In this document: piece by piece, positions 7,411 to 15,504 of the stretch
How positions within the stretch are numbered: the stretch's first letter is position 1
How the letters are laid out: the number at the start of each line of letters is the position of its first letter
Assembly: GCA_023439185.1 (NCBI GenBank)
Contig: JAEXOR010000033.1
Coordinates: 1-64,000 of the forward strand
From: Bacillota bacterium
GTDB taxonomy: Bacteria; Bacillota; Desulfotomaculia; Desulfotomaculales; Desulfallaceae
Length of the DNA stretch: 64,000 nt
Reading direction: 5' to 3'
Translations under genes and position numbers: made by a program
Notes under the pieces: generated by a model
Told to the model about the DNA's origin: nothing
What the model saw: the letters and a program-made list of their open reading frames with translations, nothing else
The model's database searches: none

Positions 7411-9957
7411 ATGTATTCTTATCGTACCGTGTCGGTCATACCGCGCCTGCCGGATTCAATCAAACGGCTGAGGGAACTGGCGTATAACCTCTGGTTCAGT
7501 TGGAACGACGATGCGCTGGATCTGTTTCGCTCCATCAACCCGGAGCTCTGGGAAAATGTATACCATAACCCGGTGCTTTTCCTGCTGAAGGTGCGGGAGG
7601 AAGCACTTAATGAAGCGTCCGGCGATCGCGCTTTCCTCGGGCGGTATGCCAAGGTGATGGATGATTTTGACTGTTACATGCGGGGTGAAACCTGGTACGG
7701 ACTGCAGCCCAAGAAAGAGGGCGAGCACCTGATTGCCTATTTCTCCGCCGAGTTCGGGCTGCACGAATCATATCCCATTTATTCCGGCGGCTTGGGCCTT
7801 CTGGCCGGCGACCACTGCAAGGCGGCCAGCGACCTGGGACTGCCCTTTGTAGGCGTGGGCCTTCTTTATAAGTACGGGTATTTCACACAGTTAATCAACC
7901 GGGAAGGATCGCAGGAAGAGCACTATCCCTATCATAATTTCCGTGAAATGCCGGTAACGCCGGTGCTGGATCAAAACGGCAAGGACGTGATTATTTCAGT
8001 GGAACTGCCCGGCCGGAACGTGTGCGCCCGGGTTTGGCGCATGAATGTGGGCCGGTGCGGCATCATCTTCCTGGATGCGGATCTGACCGCCAACAACTCG
8101 GATGACCGGGCGCTTACCGCCCAGCTTTACGGAGGCAACCAGGACACCCGCATCAGCCAGGAAATACTCCTGGGCATCGGTGGCGTCCGGGCCCTCAGGG
8201 CCATGGGTTTGCAGCCCACGGTATGGCACATTAACGAGGGGCACGCCGCTTTTCTGCTGGTGGAGAGGATGCGGGAAATGATCGAGGAGCGGGGTATGTC
8301 CATGGGGCCGGTAATGGAGCTGCTCCGGGCGGATACCCTGTTTACCACGCACACCCCCGTCCCGGCCGGGCATGATGTTTTCAGTGCCGAAATGATTGAT
8401 CTTTACCTGGGTCACTTTTACGCCCGGTTGGGTTTATCCAGGGAAAAGTTTTACGAATTGGGCAGCGACGAGGTGCGCAACGGCTTTAACATGACCATGC
8501 TGGCTTTGAGTAACGCGGGATTTTGCAACGGGGTAAGCCGGCTGCACGGCCAGGTGACCCGGGCCATGTTTCACCACCTGTACAAGGATCTGCCCACTGA
8601 GGAAGTGCCTGTCGGGCACGTGACCAATGGAGTGCATACTTTAACCTGGCTGGCCCCCGGCGTGCGTGAGCTGTTTAACCGTTACCTGGAGAAAGACTGG
8701 GCGGCCCGGGTGTCCGACCAGGGCTGCTGGAAAGGCGTGGACAGGATTCCCGACCGGGAGCTGTGGAAGATGCACTGCCTGCATAAAAAGAAAGCCCTGG
8801 ACTTTGCCCGCAGAAAACTTGTTGAACAGCGTATGCGCAACCGGGAGACCATGGACCGCATCAGCGAAGTGGATGATTATTTGCAGCCGGAGGTGCTGAC
8901 CATCGGGTTTTCCCGGCGCTTTGCCACTTACAAGCGGGCCGATTTGCTGTTCCGGGATCTGGAACGGCTGAACAAGCTGGTGAACGACTCCGGCCGGCCG
9001 GTGCAATTTGTGTTTGCCGGCAAGGCTCACCCCGCGGATAAACCGGGGCATGATTTGATTAAGCTGATTAACCAGGTGGCCAAGGAAGAGCGGTTCCGGG
9101 GCAAGGTGGTGTTTCTGGAGAATTACGATATCAATGTATCGCGCTACCTCCTCCAGGGAGTGGACGTCTGGCTCAATACCCCCCGCAGGCCTCACGAGGC
9201 CAGCGGCACCAGCGGCATGAAGGCGGCCATCAACGGAGTGTTGAACTGCAGCGTGCTGGACGGCTGGTGGCCGGAGGCCTATAATGGTGAAAACGGCTTC
9301 ATGGTGGGAACGGACTGGGAATTCTCCGACGAGGAAACCCAGGACCGTTATGACTTTAACGCCCTTTACACGCTGCTGGAGGAGGATGTGGTTCCGGCTT
9401 ATTACGAGCGGGAAGATGGTCTGCCGGTTCAGTGGGTTAAGTGGATGAAGGAGTCCGTCAGGTCCATCGCCCCTTATTTCAGCACCGAACGGATGGTGAT
9501 GGAGTACGCGCAAAAGTATTATTTCCCCGCCATGGACCGGTATCTTGTTTTTAACGCCGACGATTGCCGGGTGAGCAATGAATTGCACGCTTTAAAAAAA
9601 TTTCTGCTGGAAAACTGGCGGCACGTCAAAGTCTTGTCCGTCAGGACCGCCGGCACCAAAAATATCCATCCCGACGAAAAAATGCTGCTCTGGGCCGATG
9701 TTGAACTTGGTTCGGTGAAACCCGAGCAGGTACGGGTGGAAATAGCCTATGGCGAAGTTTGGGAAAAAGGCCTGCGGGATATTCAAACCATTCCCCTGGA
9801 GCCGCAGGAGGGCGCGGAGCACGGTAAAATGGTATACAAGGGCGAAATCAGCCTGCCCCAGGGGATGTTCGGCTACACGGTGCGGGTGCGTCCGCACAGT
9901 CCGTATTTTGCCGGCCGTTTTGAACTGCCCCTGGTGGCCTGGTCGCCGCCGTTTTAA
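7411..9957 (+). CDS. glgP: Glycogen/alpha-glucan phosphorylase
   Basis: 848-residue family GT35 enzyme of the shorter archaeal/bacterial type, which releases glucose-1-phosphate from alpha-1,4-glucans. The N-terminal DUF3417 segment (LRELAYNLWFSWNDDALDLF) is followed by the catalytic GT-B fold with EFGLHESYPIYSGGLGLLAGDH, HINEGHAAF and THTPVPAGHD. The pyridoxal-phosphate lysine is Lys604 in EASGTSGMKAAINGV. The C-terminal 130 residues add a beta-rich domain. The ATG is preceded by AAGGAGG. It is divergent from the branching-enzyme operon, so synthesis and breakdown genes share one intergenic control region. Confidence 0.95.
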   Translation: MYSYRTVSVIPRLPDSIKRLRELAYNLWFSWNDDALDLFRSINPELWENVYHNPVLFLLKVREEALNEASGDRAFLGRYAKVMDDFDCYMRGETWYGLQPKKEGEHLIAYFSAEFGLHESYPIYSGGLGLLAGDHCKAASDLGLPFVGVGLLYKYGYFTQLINREGSQEEHYPYHNFREMPVTPVLDQNGKDVIISVELPGRNVCARVWRMNVGRCGIIFLDADLTANNSDDRALTAQLYGGNQDTRISQEILLGIGGVRALRAMGLQPTVWHINEGHAAFLLVERMREMIEERGMSMGPVMELLRADTLFTTHTPVPAGHDVFSAEMIDLYLGHFYARLGLSREKFYELGSDEVRNGFNMTMLALSNAGFCNGVSRLHGQVTRAMFHHLYKDLPTEEVPVGHVTNGVHTLTWLAPGVRELFNRYLEKDWAARVSDQGCWKGVDRIPDRELWKMHCLHKKKALDFARRKLVEQRMRNRETMDRISEVDDYLQPEVLTIGFSRRFATYKRADLLFRDLERLNKLVNDSGRPVQFVFAGKAHPADKPGHDLIKLINQVAKEERFRGKVVFLENYDINVSRYLLQGVDVWLNTPRRPHEASGTSGMKAAINGVLNCSVLDGWWPEAYNGENGFMVGTDWEFSDEETQDRYDFNALYTLLEEDVVPAYYEREDGLPVQWVKWMKESVRSIAPYFSTERMVMEYAQKYYFPAMDRYLVFNADDCRVSNELHALKKFLLENWRHVKVLSVRTAGTKNIHPDEKMLLWADVELGSVKPEQVRVEIAYGEVWEKGLRDIQTIPLEPQEGAEHGKMVYKGEISLPQGMFGYTVRVRPHSPYFAGRFELPLVAWSPPF

Positions 9958-9972
9958 GGTCCCGGCGCAGTT

Positions 9973-9997
9973 GTAGGGGCGCCCTTCGCGGGCGCCC
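9973..9997. repeat. GTAGGGGCGCCC-type dispersed palindrome
   Basis: GGGCGCCC (9977-9984), loop TTCGC, GGGCGCCC (9990-9997), preceded by GTAG. Related copies are at 3809-3833 and 37721-37750, with degraded ones near 48803 and 52174. It may also terminate glgP transcription, although no T-run follows. Confidence 0.6.
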
Positions 9998-10049
9998 GGA
10001 GGAAACAAAAACACCTGCGAAGGTTTTTAAAGTCAAAGAGGTGCGGAAC

Positions 10050-10613
10050 TTGGAGCAAGCATTGCAGCAATTATATGAGCGAATTAAACGTTGCGGTTGT
10101 GATTGCCCGGGCGAAAGGCAGGGCGCCGGCACGGTACGGGACACCGGCAACCCGCAGGCCGGGATACTGCTGCTGGGAGAAGCGCCCGGCGGGGAGGAAA
10201 TCAAGCGCGGCGCGCCCTTTGTTGGGCAAGCTGGAGTTAATTTGGACGGCTACCTGCGGTTGGCCGGCTTGACCCGCGACCGGGTGCTGATCACCAATAC
10301 CGTCAAGTGCCGCCCCACCAAAAACGAAGGGCGGGCCAACCGCAGGCCCACCGCCTGTGAAATAAAATCCTGCGCCCGCTGGCTGGACGAGGAACTGCAC
10401 ATCCTCTCGCCCCGGGTGATCATCACCCTGGGGGACGTGGCGTTGAAAAGGCTTGGCGGGCCGCCCCTGCGTCTGGGTGAATGCCACGGCCAACCGCTGA
10501 CGCTGAACGGAACGACCGTCATTCCCATGTACCACCCGGCGGCCGTCATTTACCGCCGCCAACTGGAACCGGTTATCGCCGCCGACTTCACTAACCTGAA
10601 AAAACTGCTGTAA
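10050..10613 (+). CDS. udg: Uracil-DNA glycosylase, family 4/5 iron-sulfur type
   Basis: 187 residues. Removes uracil from DNA. Motif A is GEAPGGEE followed by GAPFVGQAGVNLDGYL; the C-terminal motif is YHPAAVIYRR. Cysteines at 15, 17 and 19 and those in TNTVKCRPTKN and ACEIKSCARWL fit a [4Fe-4S] cluster of the thermostable family-4 enzymes. I chose TTG 10050 because AGAGGTG lies six bases before it; GTG 10041 is an alternative adding three residues but has no RBS. A short family member (usual about 190-220). Confidence 0.85.
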   Translation: MEQALQQLYERIKRCGCDCPGERQGAGTVRDTGNPQAGILLLGEAPGGEEIKRGAPFVGQAGVNLDGYLRLAGLTRDRVLITNTVKCRPTKNEGRANRRPTACEIKSCARWLDEELHILSPRVIITLGDVALKRLGGPPLRLGECHGQPLTLNGTTVIPMYHPAAVIYRRQLEPVIAADFTNLKKLL

Positions 10614-10634
10614 AACAGCCCGGCCTGTCCCTTT

Positions 10635-11375
10635 TCATTCCGCGGCGGCGATGGCCGCGCCCAATGCACCCACCAACTGGGGCTGTTCCGGGATCAGCAC
10701 GGGCAGTCCCAGTTTTCCTTCCAGCATTTTCACGATGCAGCGGTTGTTGGCCACCCCGCCGGTGAACACCAGGGGCGGCTCAAACCCGGCCCGCTGCAGC
10801 ATGCCGCAGGTCCTTTCCACCACCGACGCGTGCAGGGCCAGGGCGATATCCCCCCTCGGCGCGCCCCGGTGCAGCAGCGATACCGCCTCTGATTCCGCGA
10901 AAACGGTGCACATATTGCTGATCTTGATTCCTGGCTCGCCCTCCAGCGCCACCGCGCTGAACTCAGCCATTCCGGTGAAACCCAGGGCGGCGGACATGAT
11001 CTCCAGGAACTTGCCGGTACCGGCGGAGCAGCGGTCGTTCATCAGAAAATCCGTTACCACGCCATTGCCGTTCAACAGGATGACCTTGGTGTCCTGGCCG
11101 CCGATATCAAGTACGGTGCGCGCCGTGGGAAAGTAATGGACGGCGCCCAGGGCGTGGGCTTTAATCTCGGTGATCACTCCCCGGGCAAAATCCGATTTGG
11201 CGGCGTGCCTGCCGTAACCGGTGGCGAACACGCGCCCCGCGGCTTGTCCCAGCATCTGTCTTGCTTTTTCCAGCGGCTCGTACCCGGTGCCCGCCAGTGC
11301 GGTTTTCTCCACCCGGCCTCCGGACATGATTACCATGCCGATGGTCCGGGACCCGATGTCTATACCGGCATACAT
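10635..11375 (-). CDS. 2-hydroxyacyl-CoA dehydratase activator-type ATPase (BadF/BadG/BcrA/HgdC family)
   Basis: 246 residues of the ASKHA fold: phosphate-1 loop GIDIGSRT at 4-11, phosphate-2 loop DIGGQDTK at 90-97, adenosine motif FTGGVANN. Cys116 (NDRCSAGTGKF) and Cys156 (ISNMCTVFAESE) are the two cysteines that bridge one [4Fe-4S] cluster across the homodimer in HgdC. Such proteins use ATP to push an electron at very low potential onto a partner. ATG 11375 has AGGAG seven bases upstream. The partner gene is 12 bp upstream. It could serve a dehydratase or a double-cubane reductase system. Confidence 0.9.
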   Translation of the reverse strand: MYAGIDIGSRTIGMVIMSGGRVEKTALAGTGYEPLEKARQMLGQAAGRVFATGYGRHAAKSDFARGVITEIKAHALGAVHYFPTARTVLDIGGQDTKVILLNGNGVVTDFLMNDRCSAGTGKFLEIMSAALGFTGMAEFSAVALEGEPGIKISNMCTVFAESEAVSLLHRGAPRGDIALALHASVVERTCGMLQRAGFEPPLVFTGGVANNRCIVKMLEGKLGLPVLIPEQPQLVGALGAAIAAAE

Positions 11376-11387
11376 TGGCATGCTCCT

Positions 11388-12659
11388 TTACCCCAGCATT
11401 TCAATAAAAGCTTCAATCCGGGTTTTAAGCTGGCCGGCGTCCTCCTGGTCGTAGCCGGTTTCAATTTTAAGCAGCGGGATGTTTTCTTTTTTCATCATTT
11501 GCTCCACCCGGTTGGCCTCCACCGCGTAGGGGTCGCAGAAGGAAAGGGCGCAGTGGATTACGCCGTCGGCCCGGTATTCTTTAACCAGCTCCACCAGCCG
11601 GTTCATCCGGTCGGTGTTGGGGGTGAAGACCGCGCAGTTGATGCCCATGTAACGGGCCGCCACGTTACGGGTCTGGCTTTCCAAACCGTCGGCTTCCTCG
11701 GGCACCAGATTTTCAAAGTACCTCAGGCCGGTGCAAAGCTCCTCGGCCACGATCACCGCCCCGCTGGTTTCAATGATGTGGGGCACCTTCCAGTTGGGGA
11801 TGGCCATGGGCGTGCCGGTGACGATGATTCTTTTGGTCCCGGCGGGAAATACGCCGGCTTTGTCCCGCACCTTTTGTTCCAGTTCGTCGCACAGCTCGTT
11901 TACTTTGGCGGTAAACCGCTCTACATCGTCGTACATGGCGATTTGCTCAATCAACAGGCTGTCCTTGCCGCTGATGGGCACGGGGTTGTTTTTGCGCAGT
12001 TCGGCCAGCCGCAGCAGGGCGCGGCGCTTGCCGTTCACTTCCCGGATTGACCGCGCCAGGGTTTCCGTGGTGATGGCGTGGCCGGTGGTTTGTTCCATCA
12101 GTTTGGCGAATTCCTTGACTTCACCCAGCCACAGTTCCCGGTCCCGTTCTTTTTTCATTTGCGGAGTTTCCATTACATGCACCGGCGTGTAGTCATTCAA
12201 TATTTCAAAGGCTTTCTTCTTGCCGTCGCAGGTGGTTTCACCCACCACCAGGTCGCAGGATTCAAAATAGGGGCATATTTTGGTCAGTTTGAATCCCATG
12301 AATGATTTGATTAACGGGCAGATGTTGCGGGGCAGCACTTTTTCCGCTTCAGCTCCGCCCAGGTCGATGCCCGAGCAGAGGCCGATACAGATGCCTCCGG
12401 CGGCGCGGACGATTTCCTCGGGCACAAATACACAGAAGGCGCCGATCACCTTGCCCCCGGCGGCCTTGTGTTCCTGCAGCTCCTGAATGCGCAGGCCGTG
12501 GATTTCATTGATGACAAAATCAAAGTATTCCATGCCGGCGGGCCTGCCGGGCTGGGTCAGGTAGACATCGTGATAAGTGGGGGGCAGCGCTTGCAGCAAC
12601 TGATCGTGGGCTTCCATGTTCAGGCCCAGGGAACGCCACATTTCGTCATATTGACTCAT
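11388..12659 (-). CDS. HgdB/BcrB-type iron-sulfur protein, possible double-cubane cluster protein
   Basis: 423 residues of the 2-hydroxyacyl-CoA dehydratase/benzoyl-CoA reductase superfamily. Cysteines at 76, 91, 95, 114, 129, 135, 144, 309, 342, 370 and 375 include the usual cluster ligands (AFCVFVPEE, ICPLIKSF, SFCDPYAVEA). True dehydratases need two different subunits; only one is present, next to its activator. That one-subunit plus activator layout is the one described for the [8Fe-9S] double-cubane protein of Carboxydothermus, which reduces small molecules such as acetylene. Start ATG 12659 has AAGGAG 14 bases upstream; GTG 12674 directly abuts that site. Substrate unknown. Confidence 0.8.
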   Translation of the reverse strand: MSQYDEMWRSLGLNMEAHDQLLQALPPTYHDVYLTQPGRPAGMEYFDFVINEIHGLRIQELQEHKAAGGKVIGAFCVFVPEEIVRAAGGICIGLCSGIDLGGAEAEKVLPRNICPLIKSFMGFKLTKICPYFESCDLVVGETTCDGKKKAFEILNDYTPVHVMETPQMKKERDRELWLGEVKEFAKLMEQTTGHAITTETLARSIREVNGKRRALLRLAELRKNNPVPISGKDSLLIEQIAMYDDVERFTAKVNELCDELEQKVRDKAGVFPAGTKRIIVTGTPMAIPNWKVPHIIETSGAVIVAEELCTGLRYFENLVPEEADGLESQTRNVAARYMGINCAVFTPNTDRMNRLVELVKEYRADGVIHCALSFCDPYAVEANRVEQMMKKENIPLLKIETGYDQEDAGQLKTRIEAFIEMLG

Positions 12660-12860
12660 AATACCGGTATTCACTCCTTCGTTGTTTAATTGATTTGATT
12701 ATAAATAAAATAAACTAATGTCACAAATAAAATATATTTATCATCAAGGCTGATTTAATATTAAAAGCTTATGAAAACGCGGAGTTCAGCATAAACCAGG
12801 ATTTGTATGCCGCAGCCTCGAATTAGCAAAATAAAAGGGTTTAACAGGGGCGGAGTTATA

Positions 12861-13946
12861 ATGTACGATGTTGCTATTGTGGGTGCCGGACCGGCTGGAG
12901 CCACCCTGGCCCGGTTGATCGGCGGTAAATTGAAGGTCCTTTTAATTGATCAGCGAAGTCCGGTTGAGCCCGGCCAAAAGGTATATCAAAAGTCCAAATG
13001 CTGTGGCGGTCTGTTGGCTCCCGACGCTCAAAAGATGATTGCCGTGCTGGGTCTGGGGCTGCCCGGAGATATAATTGTGGGGCCGCAGTTGTTTACCGTT
13101 AGAACAATTGACCTGCAAAACCGGGTGGAGAGGTACTACCAGCGGTTTTACATCAATATAGACCGGCGGAAGTTTGACAGTTGGCTTGTGTCCCTGGTGC
13201 CGGACCCGGTGGATCTGCGTTTGGACTGCTGGTTTAAATCGGTTGCCAGGGTTGACGGATGTTTTCAATTGAACCTTGTGCAAAACGGCAAAGCCCGGGT
13301 TGAACGGGCAAGGTTTTTGGTGGGGGCTGACGGCGCATTCTCAATGGTGCGCAGGACGGCGTTCCCCACCCGGCCGGCGCCCGTGAAATATACTGCGGTG
13401 CAGGAATGGTTTCACCCCGAAGAAACCCAGCCCTATTTCACCACTATATTTGATCCGGAAATAAGCGATTTCTATTGTTGGACTATTCCCAAAGAGAATA
13501 TGCTGCTTCTTGGTGCCGCCATACCCCACCGGCATGATGTAAACGGCAGGTTTAATTTGCTCAAGAACAAGCTTAAGGATTATGGGTTCAGGCTGGGTGC
13601 CCCGGCTAAAAGGGAAGGGACGCTGCTGCTCCGTCCGATGGGCTTGAATCAGATATGCACGGGAGCGAACGGTGTGGCGTTAATTGGGGAGGCGGCGGGC
13701 TGGATTAGCCCCAGTTCCGCTGAGGGTTTAAGCTACGCCTTCAAAAGCGCGCTGGCCTGCGCCCAAAGCTTGGTGCGGGAAACGCCGGATTTTACGGCAG
13801 CCTATCGCCGTCACGCCGCCGCAATGTTCTCAAATATCAGGCTCAAAAACCTGAAATCACCTTTTATGTACCATCCCGGGCTAAGAAAATTGGTTATGTT
13901 GTCAGGCGTAATGAGCATGGATGTGAGGCATGGCCCGTTGGATTGA
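12861..13946 (+). CDS. FAD-dependent oxidoreductase, geranylgeranyl-reductase-like
   Basis: 361 residues. Begins with the Rossmann FAD motif DVAIVGAGPAGATLARL (residues 3-19), carries a KSKCCGGLLAP stretch near 46-56 that corresponds to the CxGG-type motif of geranylgeranyl reductases, RARFLVGADGAFSMVRR around residue 155, and the second FAD contact GVALIGEAAGWISPSSAEGLSYA at about 275. Such enzymes saturate isoprenoid chains or hydroxylate aromatic substrates. ATG 12861 follows GGCGGAG. It stands alone, divergent from the HgdB/HgdC pair. Actual substrate unknown. Confidence 0.75.
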   Translation: MYDVAIVGAGPAGATLARLIGGKLKVLLIDQRSPVEPGQKVYQKSKCCGGLLAPDAQKMIAVLGLGLPGDIIVGPQLFTVRTIDLQNRVERYYQRFYINIDRRKFDSWLVSLVPDPVDLRLDCWFKSVARVDGCFQLNLVQNGKARVERARFLVGADGAFSMVRRTAFPTRPAPVKYTAVQEWFHPEETQPYFTTIFDPEISDFYCWTIPKENMLLLGAAIPHRHDVNGRFNLLKNKLKDYGFRLGAPAKREGTLLLRPMGLNQICTGANGVALIGEAAGWISPSSAEGLSYAFKSALACAQSLVRETPDFTAAYRRHAAAMFSNIRLKNLKSPFMYHPGLRKLVMLSGVMSMDVRHGPLD

Positions 13947-14080
13947 TTTATATGATAAGGAATCATTTGCCCCTGACTTTACCATAATGTTGCAATAAAT
14001 CAAACAATATACGTAATAGAAATATTTAAGAAGCAATTAATATGTACCTGAAAAAAAACACGGAGAAGGAGAAATGCTTC

Positions 14081-14426
14081 ATGTCTAAAATGATTGCTTA
14101 TTGCGGACTTGTCTGCTCTGGCTGTCTACAGTTTCTGGCCACTAAGAACAATGATGACGCCGCACGGGAAAAGGCTTCGGCCTTGTTAGCCGAGAAGTAC
14201 GGGTTAGATGTAAAGCCTGAAGATATCAACTGCGACGGATGTCTAACCGTGGGAGGAAGATTGCTCGACTATTGCCGGACTTGCGGGATCAGGCAGTGTT
14301 GCAGCGAAAGGGGTCTGGAAAAACTGCACACTTTGCGATGAACAGCCATGTGAAGAACTTATCCGCTTCCACAAGTTCTCGCCAGATGCAAAGAATTGCT
14401 TTGATGCATTAAAAAGGGAGGCTTGA
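14081..14426 (+). pseudogene. DUF3795 cysteine-rich protein, frameshifted
   Basis: From ATG 14081 (RBS AGAAGGAG) the frame reads MSKMIAYCGLVCSGCLQF, a typical DUF3795 start, to about 14312. It then runs on as RGLEKLHTLR and stops at 14341. In the +1 frame the natural family ending continues, VWKNCTLCDEQPCEEL through FDALKREA, to TGA at 14424-14426. The break lies in GAAAGGGGTCTGG (14306-14318), where an A/G run could have lost or gained a base. The intact protein would have about 115 residues and eight or more cysteines, probably binding metal. It is a recent frameshift, a sequencing error, or less likely programmed shifting. Confidence 0.75.
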
Positions 14427-14592
14427 AAGTAATACATCCCCGCCCGTTTTAAGTCTTGCCCTTAGGCTTGAAGAGACGGAGATGTTTCCGGTTTTCGGGG
14501 ATATAATGCTTATATGTTTTGCCTGTTTTGCCCAAACATCATAGATAACCTGTAGCGAAATTCAAATCCTTTTTTAATATAGCCTCTGTCTC

Positions 14593-14644
14593 TTGATTAT
14601 TGTAGTTACAGTGGTTATAATTTACTTGTAACTATTGTAGTTAC
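14593..14644 (+). promoter_or_regulatory. Promoter and operator of the toxin-antitoxin pair
   Basis: TTGATT (14593-14598), 17-base spacer, TATAAT (14616-14621). The 12-mer TATTGTAGTTAC occurs at 14598-14609 and again at 14633-14644. The second copy is part of the inverted repeat GTAACTA-TTG-TAGTTAC (14628-14644) just before the RBS. This is the expected layout for autorepression by the antitoxin. The stretch 14427-14592 before it holds nothing I recognise. Confidence 0.7.
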
Positions 14645-14661
14645 TTTAAGGGAGGATAGGT

Positions 14662-14949
14662 ATGAGGCCCATAAGTATTGGTATCCGTGACGCTAAAATA
14701 AATCTTAGCAAATTGCTTAAGGAGGTTCAAAAAGGGGCGGAAGTTATAATTACCGACCGCGATAAGCCCGTGGCGCGAATTGTTCCGGTTTCTGCAGAAG
14801 AGAACCTCACTCTCACCGAGCGTATAGCAAATTTGGAGAGGGAATGCTTGATCCAACCTGCGAAAAAGAAAAAGATGAAAAACTTACCTCCTCCTTTGCC
14901 GCTGCCTGGTGAATTGGCTCGTAAAATGTTGGAGGAGGACAGAAGTTAG
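14662..14949 (+). CDS. Phd/YefM-type antitoxin
   Basis: 95 residues. The N-terminal 45 residues (SIGIRDAKINLSKLLKEVQKGAEVIITDRDKPVARIVPV) are a Phd/YefM DNA-binding domain; the Pro- and Lys-rich C-terminal half would wrap the toxin. RBS GGGAGG lies at 14650-14655. The stop codon overlaps the PIN toxin's GTG start by one base, so the two are translationally coupled. It should neutralise the toxin and repress the promoter upstream. Confidence 0.9.
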   Translation: MRPISIGIRDAKINLSKLLKEVQKGAEVIITDRDKPVARIVPVSAEENLTLTERIANLERECLIQPAKKKKMKNLPPPLPLPGELARKMLEEDRS

Positions 14950-15383
14950 TGCATAACAATAATCCGGTCGTCATATACTGGGATGCCTCAGCAGTTTTGT
15001 CCGCGCTTTTTAAGGATATACACAGCGAAGAGGCGATAAACTGGTCTCTCCGGGAAGGTGTTCATCTAATTTCTTCTCTTTCCTACGCCGAGGTTTATGC
15101 AGTTATATCCCGTATAAGGCGTGAAGGTCTTCTGGCCGATGTACTTATCAAGGCCGGTTATGAATTCTTGGAAGAAGGCCCTTGGAGGCGTCTATACCTA
15201 ATACCGGATTGGGATAAGTTTAAATTTTTATCTCAGAAATGGCCGCTACGGGGCGCCGACTTATGGCACCTGTCAACTGCAAAAACGTTACAAAAAAGGA
15301 TCCCGGAATTGCATTTATTGACTTTTGACAATAGATTAATGGCTGCGGCGATGGGTGAAGGCTTACAGGGACAGCTTGGTTGA
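14949..15383 (+). CDS. VapC-type PIN-domain toxin
   Basis: 144-residue PIN-domain ribonuclease. The four acidic residues that bind Mg are present: Asp12 (VIYWDASAV), Glu48 (SYAEVYA), Asp104 (GADLWHL) and Asp127 (TFDNRL). It should cleave RNA when released from the antitoxin. The GTG start overlaps the antitoxin stop. The toxin appears intact, so the module is probably functional. Confidence 0.9.
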   Translation: MHNNNPVVIYWDASAVLSALFKDIHSEEAINWSLREGVHLISSLSYAEVYAVISRIRREGLLADVLIKAGYEFLEEGPWRRLYLIPDWDKFKFLSQKWPLRGADLWHLSTAKTLQKRIPELHLLTFDNRLMAAAMGEGLQGQLG

Positions 15384-15423
15384 GATGCGATATGTTTATT
15401 TTTGCCATGATATAGGGATTACA

Positions 15424-15493
15424 GCATGCCATCTGGAACAATTTGTGCAATTTCACCGTCAAATAGATATTGGTATTTAAAACCAGCGAAGGA
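15424..15493. repeat. ~70-bp direct repeat, copy 1
   Basis: The stretch from CATCTGGAACAATTTGTG to GTATTTAAAACCAGCGA recurs almost unchanged at 17669-17739, same orientation, with about five differences. The copies bracket the serpin and the second toxin-antitoxin pair. This copy supplies the region just upstream of the serpin RBS. Confidence 0.85.
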
Positions 15494-15504
15494 GTATCTA
15501 TTTC

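Noticed and set aside
8641..9588. 315-codon minus-strand frame
   Set aside because: Shadow of glgP with atypical His/Pro-rich composition.
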